Below are positions 61,410 to 64,000 of a stretch of DNA of 64,000 nt, piece by piece (within the stretch, counting starts at the first letter, position 1; every line of letters starts with the position of its first letter). The position numbers were made by a program, and so were the translations under genes. The DNA comes from Nibricoccus aquaticus. Lineage in GTDB: Bacteria > Verrucomicrobiota > Verrucomicrobiia > Opitutales > Opitutaceae. The notes beneath the pieces were generated by a model. That model did not search any database, was not told where the DNA came from, and worked only from the letters and a program-made list of their open reading frames with translations. The stretch covers positions 1,302,001 to 1,366,000 of the forward strand of contig NZ_CP023344.1 of assembly GCF_002310495.1 (NCBI RefSeq), written 5' to 3'.

Positions 61410-61799
61410 TCAATGCCCGCACGCCTCACCCGCCGCGTGCGCATGCGCCTTCCGCTTGTGAATCGTCAGCCCGTTCCCATCCGGATCACACACCACCGCC
61501 AGCCGGCACACCGGACTGTCGATCGGCTCCAGCGTAAATTTCGCCCCGGCCTTCTTAAGCACCGCGATCGCCGCATCGAAATCCTCCACCTCCAGCGCCA
61601 CCGACGGCCCCTCACTCGACGGCTTCCACCCCTCCATGCAACCGAGCGCCAGCGTCGCCGCACCCACTTCGTACTCCGTCCAGGTTTCGCCCCACACATT
61701 CGCCGGCTTTAAGCCCAGCGCCCCTTCATAAAACGCCCGCGCGCGGGCCATGTCTTTGACGGGATATCCGGTAAACGCGATTTCAAGGACTTTGATCAT
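61410..61799 (-). CDS. VOC-family (glyoxalase-like) protein
   Basis: A 129-residue single-domain protein with two beta-alpha-beta-beta-beta modules of the vicinal oxygen chelate fold: FTGYPVKDMARARAFYEGAL GL at the start and VCDPDGNGLTIHKRKAH near the end, the latter with the usual DPDGN turn. Members include glyoxalases, dioxygenases and antibiotic-binding proteins; the reaction is unknown. The tail KAHAHAAGEACGH is His-rich and could bind metal. ATG at MIKVLEIAFTGYPV was chosen; upstream codons are not similar. Confidence 0.8.
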   Translation of the reverse strand: MIKVLEIAFTGYPVKDMARARAFYEGALGLKPANVWGETWTEYEVGAATLALGCMEGWKPSSEGPSVALEVEDFDAAIAVLKKAGAKFTLEPIDSPVCRLAVVCDPDGNGLTIHKRKAHAHAAGEACGH

Positions 61800-62009
61800 G
61801 ATAAGAGGGAGTTGAGGATTAAGTTTCGTGCGGCTCACGGAAACTCGTTGAGCCGTTCGCCCACACTCTGCCACGCCCCGCTGACAACCCTATGTCAGGA
61901 AACTTCTGCCGTCATCCAAGGTCAGCCCTGCTCCGCGCCTCAGGCTTCCGCCGGATAAATTAATCCGCAGCTCGACAGCTCAACTGTGCGCGCCGAAAAA
62001 GTCCTTTTC

Positions 62010-63149
62010 ATGCTCCGCCCGTTCCGCCCATTCCTTCTGCTCATTTTCATGACGACTCTCGCCGCAGCCTCCACGACCGACTCCACCCGCCTTGTCTACT
62101 TTGGCACCTACACCAAAAAAGAAAGCAAAGGCCTCTACGCCGCCCGCTTCGACACCGCCACCGGCACCTTCACGCCCGCCACCCTCGTCGCTCCCGCCGG
62201 CAATCCCACCTTCATCGCCCTCCATCCGCGCCTCCCGATCCTCTACGCACTCCACGACCTCAAAAACGACCAGGGCGGCAACGACGGCGCCGTCACCGCC
62301 TACATGATCGATCCCGCCACCGGCGCCCTCACGGTCCTCAACTCCCGCCCCGCCGGCGGCCCGCCGCTCTGCTACATCCACGCCGACCCTGCCGGCCGCG
62401 CTCTCCTCATCTCCAGCTACCACGGCGGCTACGTCGCTTCGTATCCGCTTCTTGCCGACGGCAGCATCGGCGAGCGCGCCTCCTTCATCAAACACACCGG
62501 CAAAGGCCCGCAACCCGCTCAGGACGCGCCTCACGCCCATTGCTTCGATTTCGTCCCCGGCACGTCCTTCGCCTTCTCCGCCGATCTCGGTGCCGACAAA
62601 ATCGTCCCCTACCGCGTCGACCCCGCCACCGCCGCGCTCACACCCAACGGCACTCCCTACGCCGCCCACCCCGGCTCCGGTCCCCGCCACCTCGCATTTC
62701 ATCCCAACAAGCGCTTCGCGTACGCCATCAACGAGCTCACCGCCACCGTCACCGCCTTCACCCTCGACGCGTCCACCGGCTCGCTCGGCGAAATTGAAAC
62801 CGTCGATGCCATCCCCGGCGATTTCATCGGCCGGCGCTGGGGCGCCGAGATCGCCATCCACCCCAACGGCCAATTCCTCTACGCCTCCCTCCGCGCCGAC
62901 CACGAAAGCATCGCCCTCTTCTCGATCGACGAAAAATCCGGCCGCCTGACCTTCATCGCCCACACCCACGAAGGCATCAAACACCCGCGCCACTTCATCA
63001 TCGACCCCACTGGCCGCTGGCTCCTCTGCGCCAATCACGACACCAACAACGTCAACGTCTTCGCCATCGATCAGAGCACCGGCCTCCTCACACCCAACGG
63101 CCACACCCTCCCAGTCCTCTCCCCCGTCTGCATCCTCTTCGCGCACTAA
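62010..63149 (+). CDS. Secreted lactonase-type beta-propeller (6-phosphogluconolactonase family)
   Basis: A 379-residue protein with a signal peptide (MLRPFRPFLLLIFMTTLAAA-S) and a seven-bladed propeller of the Lactonase (Pgl, YbhE) family. Typical blocks are YFGTYTKKESKGLYAARFD, NPTFIALHPRLPILYAL, GSGPRHLAFHPNKRFAYAIN, AEIAIHPNGQFLYASLR and PRHFIIDPTGRWLLCANHDT. Cytosolic Pgl hydrolyses 6-phosphogluconolactone; an exported form more likely opens other sugar lactones. A GTG eight codons upstream is an alternative start, but the ATG gives the better signal peptide. Confidence 0.85.
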   Translation: MLRPFRPFLLLIFMTTLAAASTTDSTRLVYFGTYTKKESKGLYAARFDTATGTFTPATLVAPAGNPTFIALHPRLPILYALHDLKNDQGGNDGAVTAYMIDPATGALTVLNSRPAGGPPLCYIHADPAGRALLISSYHGGYVASYPLLADGSIGERASFIKHTGKGPQPAQDAPHAHCFDFVPGTSFAFSADLGADKIVPYRVDPATAALTPNGTPYAAHPGSGPRHLAFHPNKRFAYAINELTATVTAFTLDASTGSLGEIETVDAIPGDFIGRRWGAEIAIHPNGQFLYASLRADHESIALFSIDEKSGRLTFIAHTHEGIKHPRHFIIDPTGRWLLCANHDTNNVNVFAIDQSTGLLTPNGHTLPVLSPVCILFAH

Positions 63150-63157
63150 TTTCCAAC

Positions 63158-63183
63158 GTAGGGCCTCACCTCGCGTGAGACCG
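63158..63183. repeat. GTAGGG hairpin repeat, changed stem
   Basis: GTAG leader and CTCGC loop are as at 33267 and 58010, but the arms read GGCCTCAC / GTGAGACC (one mismatch). Both arms changed together, the clearest covariation in the window. Confidence 0.8.
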
Positions 63184-63200
63184 TTGTACTCTCTCCGGTT

Positions 63201-63222
63201 GTAGGGGCGGCTTTACGCCGCG
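63201..63222. repeat. GTAGGGGCGGC hairpin repeat
   Basis: GTAGGG leader, stem GCGGC / GCCGC with loop TTTAC. Followed by CGCGCGCGCCTCACGCGCGT, a second imperfect hairpin. Confidence 0.65.
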
Positions 63223-63249
63223 ATCAACCCCGCGCGCGCCTCACGCGCG

Positions 63250-63999
63250 TCACCCCGCCGCGCCCCGCACCACTAGCTCGATCCCATCCGTAGTCCGTAA
63301 CGTCGCGCCGCTCTTATCCCGTCGCACCACACGCCCCGCCGCCTCCGCCGCCGCGATCACCCGCGCCAGCTCGGCCTTCTCCGCGAAGTTCACCGTGAAC
63401 CGCGCCAGCCCCAACGCACCCGCCACCGCCGGGGAACGACTCCGCCACACATTCGCTCCGAAGTGATGGTGATACCCATCGCGCCCCAGAAACAGCGCCC
63501 CCGGATAACTCCGCTGCCGTACTGGAAAACCCAGCACGCCCGCGAAAAACCCCTCCGCCTCCGCCAGCCCCGCGACGCACAGGTGCAAGTGCCCGATCCG
63601 TACTCCCGCCCCCATCGCACCTTCCCGGGCACCCTCCCGTCCGCCCGCCTCCGCCGCGAGCAACGCCCGCACATCCACCGCCTCCGTGTACATGGTCACC
63701 TGCCCATCCGCTCCCGCCGGCGGCCACTCGCTCACCGCGCGATCCGCATAAAGCTCCACGCCATTCCCCTCCGGATCGTCGAGATAAAGCGCCTCGCTCA
63801 CCCCGTGATCCCCCGTCCCAAACGCCACCTCCCGCTCGATCAACCGCCTCGCCACCCGCCCCAGCGCCGCCCGCCCCGGAAATAAAAACGCCGTGTGAAA
63901 AAGCCCCGCCGTCCCTGGCAGCCTCTCCTTCGCTTCCGCCACGCGCTCCAACACGATCAACGGCGCCTTTCCGTCCACTGCCAGTGCCGCCAGCGCCAC
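63250..63999 (-). CDS. Two-domain VOC protein, CatE-like, truncated by the window edge
   Basis: At least 249 residues; the N terminus is probably beyond the window, because the first VOC module begins incompletely. Module 1 shows PGTAGLFHTAFLFPGRAALG, GTGDHGVSEALYLDDPEGNG and VELYADR; module 2 shows IGHLHLCVAGLAEAEGFFAG, GFPVRQRSYPGALFLG and YHHHFGANVW. This doublet is the pattern of CatE-type catechol 2,3-dioxygenase-like proteins, metal-dependent ring-cleaving enzymes or relatives. His of HLHL, HHH and Glu of GVELY are candidate metal ligands. The substrate is unknown. Confidence 0.8.
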   Translation of the reverse strand: MALAALAVDGKAPLIVLERVAEAKERLPGTAGLFHTAFLFPGRAALGRVARRLIEREVAFGTGDHGVSEALYLDDPEGNGVELYADRAVSEWPPAGADGQVTMYTEAVDVRALLAAEAGGREGAREGAMGAGVRIGHLHLCVAGLAEAEGFFAGVLGFPVRQRSYPGALFLGRDGYHHHFGANVWRSRSPAVAGALGLARFTVNFAEKAELARVIAAAEAAGRVVRRDKSGATLRTTDGIELVVRGAAG

Positions 64000-64000
64000 C

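Overview
The window reads as chromosomal DNA of a GC-rich, Gram-negative bacterium, most likely a verrucomicrobium close to the Opitutaceae. This is an inference from gene content, not from a marker gene. Supporting signs are a PL11-type pectin lyase fused to autotransporter-associated beta-strand repeats, the verrucomicrobial-style C-terminal modules of secreted proteins (DxDSDGxxNLLEF), a bacterial deoxyhypusine-synthase-like protein, an outer-membrane TonB receptor, strong G/C at third codon positions, and many starts without a clear Shine-Dalgarno. No rRNA, tRNA, CRISPR array, prophage or intact insertion sequence was seen. Genes are packed on both strands, and the strong codon bias gives long spurious antisense frames.

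Layout. 0-10 kb: secreted rhamnogalacturonan lyase, a lipoprotein, a coiled-coil membrane protein, a VTT membrane protein and a cardiolipin-synthase-like phospholipase D. 10-16 kb: a minus-strand signalling cluster of a single receiver, two receivers with a four-cysteine tail, a large hybrid histidine kinase with HPt, and slyX. The last three genes are joined by ATGA overlaps. A divergent XRE regulator follows. 17-31 kb: thioredoxin-like YyaL protein, bestrophin, TPR and Sel1 repeat proteins, deoxyhypusine-synthase-like protein, EamA transporter, ABC-F ATPase and a methyltransferase. 31-41 kb: CPA2 antiporter, aquaporin, a 30-residue histone H1-like peptide, DEAD-box-type helicase, two PilT-type ATPases and a rhomboid protease. 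40-46 kb: sialate O-acetylesterase, an unknown gene, ribokinase and a NatAB-type exporter. 46-50 kb: a receiver/coiled-coil protein, then arsR-gapdh-arsJ, an arsenate-resistance operon in which GAPDH makes 1-arseno-3-phosphoglycerate and ArsJ exports it. 50-61 kb: secreted beta-propeller, TonB-dependent receptor, SpoU methyltransferase, two exported proteins built almost only of TonB C-terminal domains, a membrane protein and a Tdi1-like immunity protein. 61-64 kb: two VOC proteins, the second cut by the window edge, and a lactonase-type propeller.

The intergenic DNA carries the most unusual signal. More than twenty short hairpins, many starting with GTAGG, share their layout and often their loop, but their stem sequences differ with both arms changed together. 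Some sit at or over stop codons, some look like terminators, one pair is inside the arsenate operon, and one copy lies in frame inside the EamA transporter gene. Longer dispersed repeats (TTCGCGTCTTCGCGATT, GTGGTTAAAAAATTCCGT and CATTGGT types) are interleaved with them.
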